From Nocardiopsis gilva YIM 90087 (lineage in GTDB: Bacteria; Actinomycetota; Actinomycetes; Streptosporangiales; Streptosporangiaceae), in contig NZ_CP022753.1 of NCBI RefSeq assembly GCF_002263495.1, positions 558,001-622,000 on the forward strand: a stretch of DNA of 64,000 nucleotides. The letters run 5' to 3'. This document shows, in pieces, positions 34,288-43,374 of the stretch. A program made the translations under genes and the position numbers. The notes beneath the pieces were generated by a model. That model had not been told where the DNA came from. It did not search any database and saw only the letters and a program-made list of their open reading frames with translations. Numbering within the stretch: the stretch's first letter is position 1; each line of letters starts with the position of its first letter.

Positions 34288-34743
34288 ATGGCCGAAATCA
34301 AAGACCGCCTGAAAGCCGACCTCACCGCCGCCATGAAGGAGCGCGATGAGCTGCGGACCCGGACGCTGCGCATGGTGCTGACCGCCCTGTCCACCGAAGA
34401 GGTGGCCGGTGGCTCCGCACGCGAGCTCAGCGACGACGAGATCATCAAGCTGCTCACGCGCGAGGCCAAGAAGCGCCGCGAAGCCGCCGACGCGTTCGAC
34501 AAGGGCGGCCGTCCGGAGCAGGCGACGGCCGAGCGCGAGGAGGGTGAGGTGCTGGCCGAGTACCTGCCCGCGCAGCTCACCAATGCTGAGTTGACCGAGC
34601 TGGTCAGCGCTGCCATCGCGGAGGTCGGGGCGAGCGACGTCAAGGCCATGGGCAAGGTGATGAAGGTCGTCAACCCCAAGGTCGCCGGTCGAGCCGAGGG
34701 CGGCCGGGTGGCCGCTGAAGTGAAGAAGCAGCTGGGCGCGTGA
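34288..34743 (+). CDS. GatB/YqeY domain protein
   Basis: The 151-residue protein matches stand-alone YqeY: an N-terminal helical domain (MAEIKDRLKADLTAAMKERD, LRTRTLRMVLTAL) and a C-terminal three-helix tail domain ending in GRAEGGRVAAEVKKQL. This domain binds tRNA in GatB; the role of the free protein is unproven. It is convergent with the penicillin-binding protein gene across a very strong terminator. Confidence 0.92.
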   Translation: MAEIKDRLKADLTAAMKERDELRTRTLRMVLTALSTEEVAGGSARELSDDEIIKLLTREAKKRREAADAFDKGGRPEQATAEREEGEVLAEYLPAQLTNAELTELVSAAIAEVGASDVKAMGKVMKVVNPKVAGRAEGGRVAAEVKKQLGA

Positions 34744-34906
34744 CACCGATGCGACGGTAACGGCCGCTGGCGGTGCAGCGGATCGGCGCCCCGTACACGG
34801 GCCCGAGCGCGTGGTCTGTGGCGGAGAGGGCCCCGACCGGCCGTCGCCGGTGGCGTCGCTTCCGATGCCGCCGAATGGGGTGGTGTCGACCTCTGCCCGG
34901 GATGCG

Positions 34907-34951
34907 AAAGGGCGGGGTGGCTCCGTGTCCACGGAGCCACCCCGCCCTTTT
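34907..34951. terminator. Strong bidirectional terminator
   Basis: Two 21-base arms (34907-34927 and 34930-34950) are exact reverse complements, starting with AAAGGGCGGGG and ending in CCCCGCCCTTTT. It serves both yqeY (+) and the penicillin-binding protein gene (-). Confidence 0.92.
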
Positions 34952-34961
34952 GTCGTGGCGA

Positions 34962-37376
34962 CTAGGTGCCCTCGCGGCCCATCGCGGGGGCCATCACCGG
35001 ACCGGTTCCCGGCGGCCAGGCGTTGCCGTCGGGGACGGTCGTGGCGCGGTCAGAGCCCGTGCCGTTGCTGAGGAACACGTTGACCGTCGCACCCGGCGGC
35101 AGCGACGTGCCCGGGTCAGGGTTGACTGCGGCGACACTGCCCTCCGGATGCGGTGAGCGGATCCGCGTGGTGGAGACGTTCACCCTGAAGCCCGCGTCCT
35201 CCAGCGCCCGCACCGCGGCGTTCTCCGGCTGTCCCAGGACGTTGGGAACGCCCCCCTCGTCGGCGGTGTTGCTCGTGGGGGTCGTTCCAGGCCCGTCGTC
35301 GTCCTTGGACGAGTCCTCGGACGTGGAGCCGAACTTGCTCGGCGCCGGCGGGAACTTCTCCTTCGGCAGGTCCTTCGCGGCCCCGCGCATCGTCTCCTGC
35401 CAGATCGGGCCGGGGATCGTGGCGCCGTAGACCACGCCGTAGGTGCGGTCGCCGAGCTTGACGTTGCGCAGCGGGTGGTTCTGCGGACCGCGCGGGTCGC
35501 CGACGAACACGGAGCCGGCCAGGTTCGGCGTGAACCCAGCGAACCACGCGGCGGCCGAGCCGTCCGTGGTGCCCGTCTTCGCCGCCGCTGGCCGGCCGAT
35601 GTCCAGCCCGGTGGTGGTCCCGCCCTTGAACGTCTGCTGCAGCAGGTAGCTCACGCCGTCGGCGACGTCCTGGTCGATGGCCCGTTCGCAGTCGTTCTCG
35701 ATCTTGATCGTCTTGCCGGACTGCTGGTCCTCGATCTTGGTGATGGCCTGCGGCTTGCAGCGGACGCCACCGGAGGCGAACGTGGCGTAGGCGCTGGCCA
35801 TGGTCAGCGGCGAGACTTCCTCACTGCCCAGGGTGAAGGAGTTGTTCGCCTGGGTCCGCGGGTTGTCGAACGACTCGCCGTCGGCCCGGTGCACGCCGAG
35901 CTTCTCCGCCATGTTGATGACGTTGCACAGCCCGACGCTCTTCTGCAGCTGGGCGAAGTAGGTGTTCACCGAGCCCTTGGTGCCGCCGGCCATATCGAGC
36001 GTCGCGCCGCCCTTGGTGTCGCCGGCGTTCTTCACCGGCCAGGGCTGGAGCCGTCCGCCGTCGCAGTTCCGCTGCCCGGTGATCGTGGTGCTGCCGGGGG
36101 AGCTGAACGAGGTGCTGAACTTCTTGCCCTGGTCGAGCGCCGCGGCCAGGGTGAACGGCTTGAAGGTCGATCCGGCTTGGAAGCCGCTGCTGCCGCCCCG
36201 GTTCATGTCGGTGGCGAAGTTGATCGACGTCTCGCCGAGCTTCGACTCGTCGGGGCCGTAGTTCCGGCTCTGCGCCATCGCGCGGATCTCGCCGCTGCCC
36301 GGCTCGACCAGGACCTCCGCCGCGACCTTCTTCGACTTGTTCTTGCGCGGCACCCACTTGTCGACGGCCTTCTGCGCCGCCTCCTGCATGTCGACGTCGA
36401 GCGTCGTGTGGATCTTCAGACCGGCCGTGCGCAGCCAGCGGGCGCGCTCGGTCTCGTTCTTGCCGAACTTCTCGCTCTTCTCGATCTCCTGGACCACGTA
36501 GTCGCAGAAGTAGGGCTGCTTGCTGGGCATGCACCCGTTGCTGGGCGTGTTGACGTCCAGATCCAGGCCCTTGGCCTTGGCTTTCTCGCCCTCTTCCTTG
36601 GTGATCTCCCCGGTCTGCACCATGCGGTCCAGCACGACGTCGCGGCGGGCCTTGGCGTCCTCGGGGTTGAGCCGGAGGTTGTAGAGGTAGGGGTAGCGCA
36701 CCGCACCGGCGAGCGCGGCGGCCTGCTCCAGCTTCAGCTCATCGGCGCTGACGCCGAAGTAGTGCTGGGCGGCCGATTCCACGCCGTAGGCTCCGTCGCC
36801 GAAGTAGGCGATGTTCAGGTAGCTTTCGAGGATCTCCTCCTTGCTGACGCGCTGCTCCAAGGCGACGGCGTAGCGCAGCTCGCGGACCTTGCGGGAGATC
36901 GACGTCTCGGTGGCCTCCTCCTGCTCGGCCTGCGACGTGGCGCTTTCGACCAGCACGTTCTTGACGTACTGCTGCGTCAGCGAGGATCCGCCCTGGGTAC
37001 TGCCGCTGAGCGTGCGCAGCGCGGCGCGGAAGGTTCCGACGAGGTCGATCCCGCCGTGTTCGTAGAAGTGCGAGTCCTCGATGGCGATGATGGCCTTTTG
37101 CATGACCGGCGCCATGTCGTCGAGCTTGACCAGCTCCCGGTTCTGGTCGTAGATCTCCGCAATGGTTTTCCCATTTCGGTCGTAGATGACCGAACGTTGA
37201 GGCGGGGGAGGCGTCTCCAGTTCCCCCGGCATGTTGAGGAAGCCGGTGGCAACGTTGCGCGCGGTGATGCCGAGCCCACCGACCGCGGGTAACGCGAGCG
37301 CAGCGACGAGCACTCCGGCGACGACCCCAACGCCTACAAGCTGACCGATTTTCTGCAGCAATGTCCCCTGACCCAC
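34962..37376 (-). CDS. Class A penicillin-binding protein with PASTA domain
   Basis: The 804-residue bifunctional peptidoglycan synthase has an N-terminal membrane anchor (VGVGVVAGVLVAALALPAV). A GT51 glycosyltransferase follows, with catalytic Glu in IEDSHFYEHGGID and the STQGGSSLTQQYVKN motif. The transpeptidase has Ser403 in the SxxK motif (GSTFKPF), SVNTYF as the SxN motif and KTGTTDG as the KTG motif. One PASTA domain (VPNVLGQPENAAVRALEDAG) precedes a Pro-rich tail. The position next to whiB and the ArsA-like ATPases matches ponA2 (Rv3682) beside whiB4 in M. tuberculosis. Confidence 0.95.
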   Translation of the reverse strand: MGQGTLLQKIGQLVGVGVVAGVLVAALALPAVGGLGITARNVATGFLNMPGELETPPPPQRSVIYDRNGKTIAEIYDQNRELVKLDDMAPVMQKAIIAIEDSHFYEHGGIDLVGTFRAALRTLSGSTQGGSSLTQQYVKNVLVESATSQAEQEEATETSISRKVRELRYAVALEQRVSKEEILESYLNIAYFGDGAYGVESAAQHYFGVSADELKLEQAAALAGAVRYPYLYNLRLNPEDAKARRDVVLDRMVQTGEITKEEGEKAKAKGLDLDVNTPSNGCMPSKQPYFCDYVVQEIEKSEKFGKNETERARWLRTAGLKIHTTLDVDMQEAAQKAVDKWVPRKNKSKKVAAEVLVEPGSGEIRAMAQSRNYGPDESKLGETSINFATDMNRGGSSGFQAGSTFKPFTLAAALDQGKKFSTSFSSPGSTTITGQRNCDGGRLQPWPVKNAGDTKGGATLDMAGGTKGSVNTYFAQLQKSVGLCNVINMAEKLGVHRADGESFDNPRTQANNSFTLGSEEVSPLTMASAYATFASGGVRCKPQAITKIEDQQSGKTIKIENDCERAIDQDVADGVSYLLQQTFKGGTTTGLDIGRPAAAKTGTTDGSAAAWFAGFTPNLAGSVFVGDPRGPQNHPLRNVKLGDRTYGVVYGATIPGPIWQETMRGAAKDLPKEKFPPAPSKFGSTSEDSSKDDDGPGTTPTSNTADEGGVPNVLGQPENAAVRALEDAGFRVNVSTTRIRSPHPEGSVAAVNPDPGTSLPPGATVNVFLSNGTGSDRATTVPDGNAWPPGTGPVMAPAMGREGT

Positions 37377-37821
37377 CCCATCAGACTATGTGCGGTCGGC
37401 ATCACGTCGTACGTGGGCGGGGGAGCGGAGGGGGCCATCCGCGGCGACCACGCCCACCCACCCGAATCATCCAGCGCCGTACCAATCGTCGCATAGACGA
37501 CGCCTGGTGAAGGGCTGCGGTTGACAGACAATCCATCACCCTGCGTACCGAAAATGTGACTCACACCGGGGGCGGGATGACACGCCCGGGCTATATCGGA
37601 AATAGGCCCAAAGAGGCCTGTCGTTTCCGGCCACTGATCCGTAGTTTCGACCACAGCGGTGAGGAGGGACACACCGGGCCGAAATTCGGCGGCCCGTGCG
37701 GCGTCGGCCCCTGCCGGACTCCGCGAGCGGCACCGTCCGCCGATCTCCCTCCCGCCCCGCCGACGACCGCGCCCGTCGGCCACACCACGAAACACACGTT
37801 GATCTTGGGAGTGGGGCACCA
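37377..37821. promoter_or_regulatory. Divergent promoter region PBP/whiB
   Basis: These 445 bp have no supported gene. The region must hold both promoters. A GC-rich dyad (GGGGGCG and CGCCC arms near 37567-37585) followed by GGCTATATCGGAAATAG is the most promoter-like patch. Reading frames present here lack ribosome binding sites. Confidence 0.45.
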
Positions 37822-38226
37822 ATGTGGATCACGGACTGGAGCACGCGCGCCATATGCCGGGAGACCGATCCCGACGCGCTGTTCGTGCAGGGAGCGGCCC
37901 AGAACAGGGCCAAACTCATTTGCCGGGGCTGCCCGGTGCGCGCCGAGTGCCTGGCCGACGCGCTGGACAACCGGATCGAGTTCGGAGTCTGGGGCGGAAT
38001 GACCGAGCGTGAGCGGCGGGCGCTGCTTCGCCGTCGCCCCGACGTCACCTCGTGGCGTGCCCTGCTGGAGTCGGCACGCGACAAGTACGAACGTGACGGC
38101 GACCCCGGTGCCCCCGCCCCCCGCGGCTCCGACCGGTTCACCGCGTCACTGAAGCAGCGGCAGGGCGGTCCCAGCGCGCCGAAGGGCACCGACAGCAGGG
38201 AAAGGGGCGGAGCGCTGACGCGCTGA
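37822..38226 (+). CDS. WhiB family iron-sulfur transcriptional regulator
   Basis: The 134-residue protein has four cluster-binding cysteines, Cys12, Cys34, Cys37 and Cys43 (C-x21-C-x2-C-x5-C), then the GVWGG turn and a basic region (ERERRALLRRRP). WhiB proteins hold a 4Fe-4S cluster and act with the main sigma factor to sense redox or nitric oxide. The neighbourhood (ponA-like gene on one side, two ArsA-like ATPases on the other) is that of whiB4, but a long charged C-terminal tail of about 60 residues is present. The exact orthology is inferred from context. Confidence 0.93.
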   Translation: MWITDWSTRAICRETDPDALFVQGAAQNRAKLICRGCPVRAECLADALDNRIEFGVWGGMTERERRALLRRRPDVTSWRALLESARDKYERDGDPGAPAPRGSDRFTASLKQRQGGPSAPKGTDSRERGGALTR

Positions 38227-38246
38227 CCCTCCCGCCTCGCCTCGCG

Positions 38247-39413
38247 TCACCCCCGGCGTCCGGCCTCCGGACGGTCCCCCGTATCCGCCAGCGCCGCACC
38301 GATCTCGCGCAGTCCGTCGAGGTCGTGCACGTCCTCTGGGCGCGCCCGTACCTCGGTGAGGGGGACCGCGGGGTGGGCCGAGGTGAGGTGCCCCCGGAGC
38401 CGCTCCTCTCGATCCCGCAGCCGTGCCCGCTCGGTGTGCAGCCGCAGTGCCGCGGCCGCGAGCTGGTGGTTGCCGGCGTCCACCAGCGTCTCGACCGCCG
38501 CCGACGCGCGCGCCGCCGACAGGCTCCGCACCACGGTGCTGTGGGTCCGGTTGACGATCACCCCGGCCAGCGGCATGCGGTCCTGCCCGAGACGTTCGAT
38601 GAAGTACGACGCCTCGCGCAGCGCGTCGCTCTCGGGCGTGGCCACCACGATGAACGCGGTCCCGGGGGCCTGCAGCAGCCGGTAGGTCTCCTCGGCGCGT
38701 TCCTGGAACCCGCCGAACACGGCGTCGAACGCGGTGACGAAGGTCTGCACGTCCTTCAGCACCTGAGCGCCGACGATCTTGCTGATGACACCGGTGACCA
38801 TCCCGAACCCGGCGCCGAGCAGCCGGAACGCGCCCGTCTTCGCAGGGGCGCTGAGGAACTTGATGAGTCGGCCGTCGAGGAAGCGGCCGAGGCGCTCGGG
38901 CGCGTCGAGGAAGTCCAGCGCCGAACGGCTGGGCGGGGTGTCGACGATGATCAGGTCCCAGTCGCCCGACTGGCGCAGCTGGCCCAGCTTCTCCATGGCC
39001 ATGTACTCCTGCGTCCCGGTGAAGCTGGAGGACAGCGACTGGTAGAAGGGGTTGGCCAGGATCTGCCGGGCCCGCTCGGGGTCGGCGTGCGCCTCGACGA
39101 TCTCGTCGAAGGTGCGCTTCATGTCGAGCATCATCGCGTGCAGCGTGCCGGGGGGAGCGGTCCCGTCCGCGCCGGGCGGCAGCGGGACCCGCCGCGGGAT
39201 GTTGTCCAGCTCCGTGAGCCCCATGGACTGGGCCAGCCGCCGGGCCGGGTCGACCGTGATGACGACGGCGTCGCGCCCGTGCCCGGCCGCCCGCAGGCCG
39301 AGGGCCGCCGCCGTGGTCGTCTTGCCGACACCGCCGGAGCCGCAGCAGACGACGATCCGTGTGCGCCGATCGGTCAGCAGCGCGTCGACGTCGAAGGGTG
39401 GCGCCTCATTCAT
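38247..39413 (-). CDS. ArsA/GET3-like ATPase (second of pair)
   Basis: The 388-residue P-loop ATPase has CGSGGVGKTTTAAALG as the deviant Walker A motif and DTPPSRSALDFLDAP as the switch II region, typical of ArsA/Get3-type dimers. It corresponds in place to Rv3679/Rv3680, the paired anion-transport-type ATPases near whiB4, whose physiological cargo is not well defined. It follows the other ATPase gene by 73 bp on the same strand and probably forms a heterodimer with it. Confidence 0.9.
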   Translation of the reverse strand: MNEAPPFDVDALLTDRRTRIVVCCGSGGVGKTTTAAALGLRAAGHGRDAVVITVDPARRLAQSMGLTELDNIPRRVPLPPGADGTAPPGTLHAMMLDMKRTFDEIVEAHADPERARQILANPFYQSLSSSFTGTQEYMAMEKLGQLRQSGDWDLIIVDTPPSRSALDFLDAPERLGRFLDGRLIKFLSAPAKTGAFRLLGAGFGMVTGVISKIVGAQVLKDVQTFVTAFDAVFGGFQERAEETYRLLQAPGTAFIVVATPESDALREASYFIERLGQDRMPLAGVIVNRTHSTVVRSLSAARASAAVETLVDAGNHQLAAAALRLHTERARLRDREERLRGHLTSAHPAVPLTEVRARPEDVHDLDGLREIGAALADTGDRPEAGRRG

Positions 39414-39486
39414 GTCCGTCCCTCATGTCCGTCCCTCGCCATTCACTACCCACACCGCGCTCCGCCCCGGACCGACGTCGGGGCGC

Positions 39487-40515
39487 TCATGCCGCTCCCT
39501 GCTCCCGCAGCCGCTCGGCCAGGGCGTAGAGTCCGGCGAGGTCGATGCCGTCGTTGAGGTAGGGAAGCTCGTAGCGCGGCTGCTCCAACCGCGTGAGCCG
39601 CTCCCGGATCCCGGCTTCCACCTTGATCCGGAGCGCGTGGTCGGTGATCTCGGCGGCGAGTTCGCGCGCCATCTGCTCGGGCTGTTCCAGCCGGGCGGCC
39701 TTCAACCCCCGGGCCAGCGACTCGACATCGAGGTCCCCGGCCTCGGCCGCCGCCAGCGACGCCGCGTCGAACAGCGGGTCGCGCACCATGTTGACCATGA
39801 TGGCCCCGACGCTGAGCCCGACGTCGCGGATCTCGGCGGCGCCGTCCACGGCCTCCTGGGTCGGCATCTCCTCCAGCAGGGTCACGAAGTGCACCATCGT
39901 CTCCGGCGACCGCATCGTCTCCATGACCTTGTCGGCGTGGTTGCGGATGGGGCCGACCCGGGCCAGCCCGGCCACCTCGGCGTTGACGTTGAGGAACTGG
40001 GCGATCCTGCCGGTGGGCGGCGCGTCCATCACCACGGCGTCGTACACGAACGGCTCCGGCGATCCCTCGCGGCCGCCCCCGCGTCTGCGGTCGGCGCCGA
40101 CCCGGCGGCGGACCGCCTCGGTGGCCTTGCCGGTGAGCAGGACGTCGCGCATCCCGGGCGCGATGGTGGCCGCGAAGTCCACCGCGCCGAACCGGGTGAG
40201 CGCCTGCCCGGCGCGACGCATGCCGTAGAACATCTCCAGGTAGTCGAGGAGGGCGGCCTCGGCGTCGACGGCGAGCGCGTAGACGTCCCCGCCCCGCGGC
40301 GCGACCGCGACCTTCCGCTCCTCGTACGGCAGCGGCGGGCAGTCGAAGAGCTGGGCGATGCCCTGGCGGCCTTCGACCTCGACCAGCAGCACCTTTCGGC
40401 CTCCGGAGGCCAGCGCCAGGGCGAGGGCGGCGGCCAGGGTCGTCTTGCCGGTTCCTCCCTTTCCGGTCACGACATGCAGCCGGACGCCATCCCAGTCCCG
40501 ATCGCGCGCGCTCAT
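39487..40515 (-). CDS. ArsA/GET3-like ATPase (first of pair)
   Basis: The 342-residue ATPase has the deviant Walker A motif TGKGGTGKTTLAAALA near the N-terminus and a downstream MDAPPTGRIAQFLN switch II region. It is a distinct paralogue of the next gene, as in Rv3680/Rv3679. The two lie in one operon. Divergent from the DUF4177 gene with a 71-bp gap. Confidence 0.9.
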   Translation of the reverse strand: MSARDRDWDGVRLHVVTGKGGTGKTTLAAALALALASGGRKVLLVEVEGRQGIAQLFDCPPLPYEERKVAVAPRGGDVYALAVDAEAALLDYLEMFYGMRRAGQALTRFGAVDFAATIAPGMRDVLLTGKATEAVRRRVGADRRRGGGREGSPEPFVYDAVVMDAPPTGRIAQFLNVNAEVAGLARVGPIRNHADKVMETMRSPETMVHFVTLLEEMPTQEAVDGAAEIRDVGLSVGAIMVNMVRDPLFDAASLAAAEAGDLDVESLARGLKAARLEQPEQMARELAAEITDHALRIKVEAGIRERLTRLEQPRYELPYLNDGIDLAGLYALAERLREQGAA

Positions 40516-40586
40516 CCCTGGGAGTTTATGCGCGCGGCGGCGGGCGCGCCGATCATCACCGGCCTGTGGTGAGTAAGGTGTCGCCC

Positions 40587-40760
40587 ATGACGAAGTGGGA
40601 ATACGCGACGGTTCCGCTGCTGTCGCACGCGACGAAGCAGATCCTGGACAACTGGGGCGAGGACGGCTGGGAGCTGGTGGCCGTCATCCCGGCGCCGGCC
40701 GTGGACGCCGACCCGCGCAACCAGCAACTGGTCGCCTACATGAAGCGGGAGAAGGCCTGA
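40587..40760 (+). CDS. DUF4177-type small protein
   Basis: The 57-residue protein reads MTKWEYATVPLLSHATKQIL and continues NWGEDGWELVAVIP, the KWEY and GxxGWELV hallmarks of DUF4177-like proteins. Function is unknown. Its stop overlaps the RidA start by one base (TGATG), so the two are translationally coupled. Position between the ATPases and ridA is conserved in actinobacteria. Confidence 0.88.
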   Translation: MTKWEYATVPLLSHATKQILDNWGEDGWELVAVIPAPAVDADPRNQQLVAYMKREKA

Positions 40761-41221
40761 TGGCGACTCCGGAGGAGCGCATCGAGAAGCTCGGGCTGAC
40801 CCTGCCCGAGGTGGTCAAGCCGCTGGCCGCCTACACCCCGGCGGTGCGGACCGGCGACCACGTCTACATCTCCGGCCAGGTGCCGGTGGTGCGGGGGGAA
40901 CCCGCGGGCACGGGCAAGGTCGGTGCCGAGGTCACCCCGGAGCGCGCGAAGGAGCTCGCGGGCATCTGCGCCCTGAACGCGCTCGCCGCGGTCAAGGCGG
41001 AGATCGGTGACCTGTCGAAGGTCAAGCGCGTGGTCAAGCTGGTCGGGTTCGTGGCCAGCGACCCGTCCTTCACCGGCCAGCCCCAGGTCATCAACGGGGC
41101 CAGCGAGCTCATCGGCGAGGTCTTCGGTGACGTCGGCGTGCACGCCCGCAGCGCGGTCGGCGTCGCGGCGCTGCCGCTGGACGTCCCGGTCGAGGTCGAG
41201 CTGATCGTCGAGGTCGCCTGA
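40760..41221 (+). CDS. RidA family protein (YjgF/YER057c/UK114)
   Basis: The 153-residue protein has the chorismate-mutase-like fold of RidA: TPAVRTGDHVYISGQVPVV near the N-terminus and ALPLDVPVEVELIVEVA at the end. RidA proper deaminates reactive enamine intermediates. The family is broad, and the usual catalytic Arg near the C-terminus is replaced here (the segment reads HARSAVGVAALPLDVPVEVE, with Arg in HARSA), which places it in the Rv3678c-like group. Coupled to the DUF4177 gene. Confidence 0.88.
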   Translation: MATPEERIEKLGLTLPEVVKPLAAYTPAVRTGDHVYISGQVPVVRGEPAGTGKVGAEVTPERAKELAGICALNALAAVKAEIGDLSKVKRVVKLVGFVASDPSFTGQPQVINGASELIGEVFGDVGVHARSAVGVAALPLDVPVEVELIVEVA

Positions 41222-41522
41222 GGCGCCCCGGAGAGGATTGCGCACCCGCGCCGGTCTCGGGAAGAGTGCACGCGAGATGATGGTGACGAAGCGTGTGTAT
41301 CCGCCCGGGGCCGGCCGTTGTCGTTGAAACGGGAGGTCGGCGCCGACGACCGGCAGTGCTGACAAAAAGAACACCGCTGCCAAAGAACACCGCCGTCGAG
41401 GAACACCGCATCCGGAGGCACGCCGACCCCGCCACGATCCGGCCCACATGAACCGCCCATACAGACCGCCCCCGCAAACCGTCCACACCATGGCTGTTCA
41501 CCCGCACCCCAGGAGGACGACG
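41222..41522. other. Gene-free stretch with a 16-bp tandem repeat
   Basis: These 301 bp between ridA and the NUDIX gene hold no supported gene. The stretch contains three copies of a 16-bp unit (listed separately) and ends in a strong AGGAGGACGACG ribosome binding site. Confidence 0.5.
41369..41409. repeat. Three direct repeats GAACACCGC with 16-bp period
   Basis: The 9-mer GAACACCGC occurs at 41369, 41385 and 41401 without mismatch. The intervening seven bases are partly conserved. Sixteen is not a multiple of three, so this is not a coding repeat. It may be a stacked binding site for a regulator of the NUDIX gene at 41523. Confidence 0.6.
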
Positions 41523-42386
41523 ATGACGACCGAGCACTCCCGGGTCCGCGACATCCTGAGCGGGCGGATCGCCCCCGCGGAGCCCCGCCCCGCGGCGACG
41601 GTCATGCTGCTGCGCGAGGGCCCCTCCCCCGCGCCCGGGAGCCGCGTCGGCCGCGGCGACCTGCAGGTCTACCTGCTGCGGCGTGCCTCCTCCATGCCGT
41701 TCGCCCCCGGCGCCTACGTGTTCCCCGGCGGCGGGGTGGACGAGCGCGACGCCGACCCCCGTGCTGGTTCGACGGACGTGGGCTGGGCCGGTCCCACGCC
41801 GCGTGCGTGGGCCGAGCGGCTCGGAGCCACCGAACCGCTGGCGCGGGCACTGGTCTGCGCGGCGGTGCGGGAGACCTTCGAGGAGTCGGGCGTGCTCCTG
41901 GCGGGCACATCGGCGGACGACGTCGTCGCCGACACCCGGGACGACGGCTGGGAGGCCGACCGCCAGGCCCTCATCGACCGCTCCCTCTCGTTCGCCGAGT
42001 TCCTCGACAAACGGCGGCTGGTGCTGCGCTCGGACCTGCTGCGGGCGTGGTCGCAGTGGATCACCCCGAAGGTGGAGCCCCGCCGCTACGACACCCGCTT
42101 CTTCGCCGCCGCGCTGCCCGAGGGACAGCAGACCCGGGACGTGGGCGGCGAGGCCGACCGTGTCGCGTGGATGCGTCCGGCCGACGCCGTGGCCGGATGG
42201 GAGCGCGGCGAGCTGCGCATGCTGCCGCCCACCGTCTCCACCTGTAAGGACCTGGCCGCCTGCGGCACGCTTGTGGGGGTGATGGCGGCCGAGCGGGGCG
42301 AGATCCGGCCGATCGAACCCGAGCTGCGCGAGATCGACGGGCGGTTCCGCCTGGTCGTTCCCGACGGTGTCGACTATCCGCTATGA
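41523..42386 (+). CDS. NUDIX hydrolase, NUDT19-like with insert in the box
   Basis: The 287-residue protein has a split NUDIX box: FPGGGVDERD is separated from AAVRETFEESGVLL by about 45 residues, the hallmark of the NUDT19/RP2 group, whose known members act on CoA and related compounds. The C-terminal half (residues 180-287) carries the segment RRYDTRFFAAALPEGQQ typical of that group. The ATG at 41523 has AGGAGG with good spacing. It forms a probable operon with the metallo-beta-lactamase-fold gene 67 bp downstream. Confidence 0.88.
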   Translation: MTTEHSRVRDILSGRIAPAEPRPAATVMLLREGPSPAPGSRVGRGDLQVYLLRRASSMPFAPGAYVFPGGGVDERDADPRAGSTDVGWAGPTPRAWAERLGATEPLARALVCAAVRETFEESGVLLAGTSADDVVADTRDDGWEADRQALIDRSLSFAEFLDKRRLVLRSDLLRAWSQWITPKVEPRRYDTRFFAAALPEGQQTRDVGGEADRVAWMRPADAVAGWERGELRMLPPTVSTCKDLAACGTLVGVMAAERGEIRPIEPELREIDGRFRLVVPDGVDYPL

Positions 42387-42453
42387 CGATCCCCCGTCAC
42401 CGGGCCGCGGCGGCGTTCCGGTCCGGTGGCCTCCCAGCGAGAGACGAGGTGCG

Positions 42454-43263
42454 ATGAGGATCGACGGCTCCGGCACACTGCGCGCGAGCTGCGTACTGTG
42501 CCCCAACCCCGGACCCATGACGCTTGACGGGACCAATACCTGGATACTGCGCGAACCCGGCGCCCGCGGCGTGGCCGTGGTCGACCCCGGGCCGCACGAC
42601 GAGCGGCACCTGGAGCGCGTGGCGCGCACCGTCCAGGAGCAGGGGGCCCAGGTCACCGTCACCCTGCTGACCCACCACCACGCCGACCACACCGAGGGCG
42701 CCCGCTACTTCTCCGAGCTCACCGGGGCGCCGGTGCGCGCTGTGGACCCCGCGCTGTGCATCGGCGGGGAGGCGCTGGCCGACGGCGAGACGATCAGCGT
42801 CGACCGCCTGGAGCTGCACGTCATGGCGACGCCCGGGCACACCGCCGACTCCGTGTCCGTCCACGTTCCGGCCGACGGCATCATCCTCACCGGCGACACG
42901 GTCCTGGGCCGCGGAAGCACGGTGCTCGACGACAACGGCGGCCTGGCCTCCTACATGGAGTCGCTGGACCGGTTGCGCGACCTGGCGCGCCGGACCGACA
43001 TCCGGGCGCTGCTCCCCGGCCACGGCCCCATCTGCACCGAGGGGCTCGAGAAGATCGAGGAGTACATCGGGCACCGCGAGGAGCGGCTGTCCCAGGTCAC
43101 GGCGGCGGTGCGGTCCGGTGACCGGACACCGAGGGAGATCGTCGCGCGCGTCTACACCGAGATCGAGCCGTCGCTGGTCCCAGCTGCGGAGTCATCGGTC
43201 CGGGCCCAGCTGCACTACCTGGCCAAGCGCGGCGACATCCCCCCGGAGATCGGCGACGTCTGA
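42454..43263 (+). CDS. Metallo-beta-lactamase fold hydrolase (LACTB2-like)
   Basis: The 269-residue protein has the zinc-binding THHHADHTEG motif, a second His in ATPGHT, Asp in LTGDTVLG and His in PGHGP. The C-terminal winged-helix-like segment (REEIVARVY-type, here REIVARVYTEI) matches LACTB2 and Rv3677c. Some relatives are RNA endonucleases; the substrate here is unknown. Its place between ridA/NUDIX and crp is the conserved one. Confidence 0.9.
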   Translation: MRIDGSGTLRASCVLCPNPGPMTLDGTNTWILREPGARGVAVVDPGPHDERHLERVARTVQEQGAQVTVTLLTHHHADHTEGARYFSELTGAPVRAVDPALCIGGEALADGETISVDRLELHVMATPGHTADSVSVHVPADGIILTGDTVLGRGSTVLDDNGGLASYMESLDRLRDLARRTDIRALLPGHGPICTEGLEKIEEYIGHREERLSQVTAAVRSGDRTPREIVARVYTEIEPSLVPAAESSVRAQLHYLAKRGDIPPEIGDV

Positions 43264-43331
43264 TCCGCCGGTCCGCCCGAGGAAGGTGCGAAGGGTCGCG
43301 GACCTCGGCCACGGGCCGACCGGACACACGA

Positions 43332-43356
43332 CGAGCCCGGCACTCGGCCGGGCTCG
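43332..43356. terminator. Hairpin terminator between MBL gene and crp
   Basis: CGAGCCCGGC and GCCGGGCTCG (10-bp perfect stem, 5-base loop) lie between the convergent genes ending at 43263 and 43375. Confidence 0.75.
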
Positions 43357-43374
43357 GATCGTGATCGGGGATGC

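Noticed and set aside
35475-37292. 605-residue plus-strand frame opposite the penicillin-binding protein
   Set aside because: No start site and no family. The minus strand encodes all PBP motifs.
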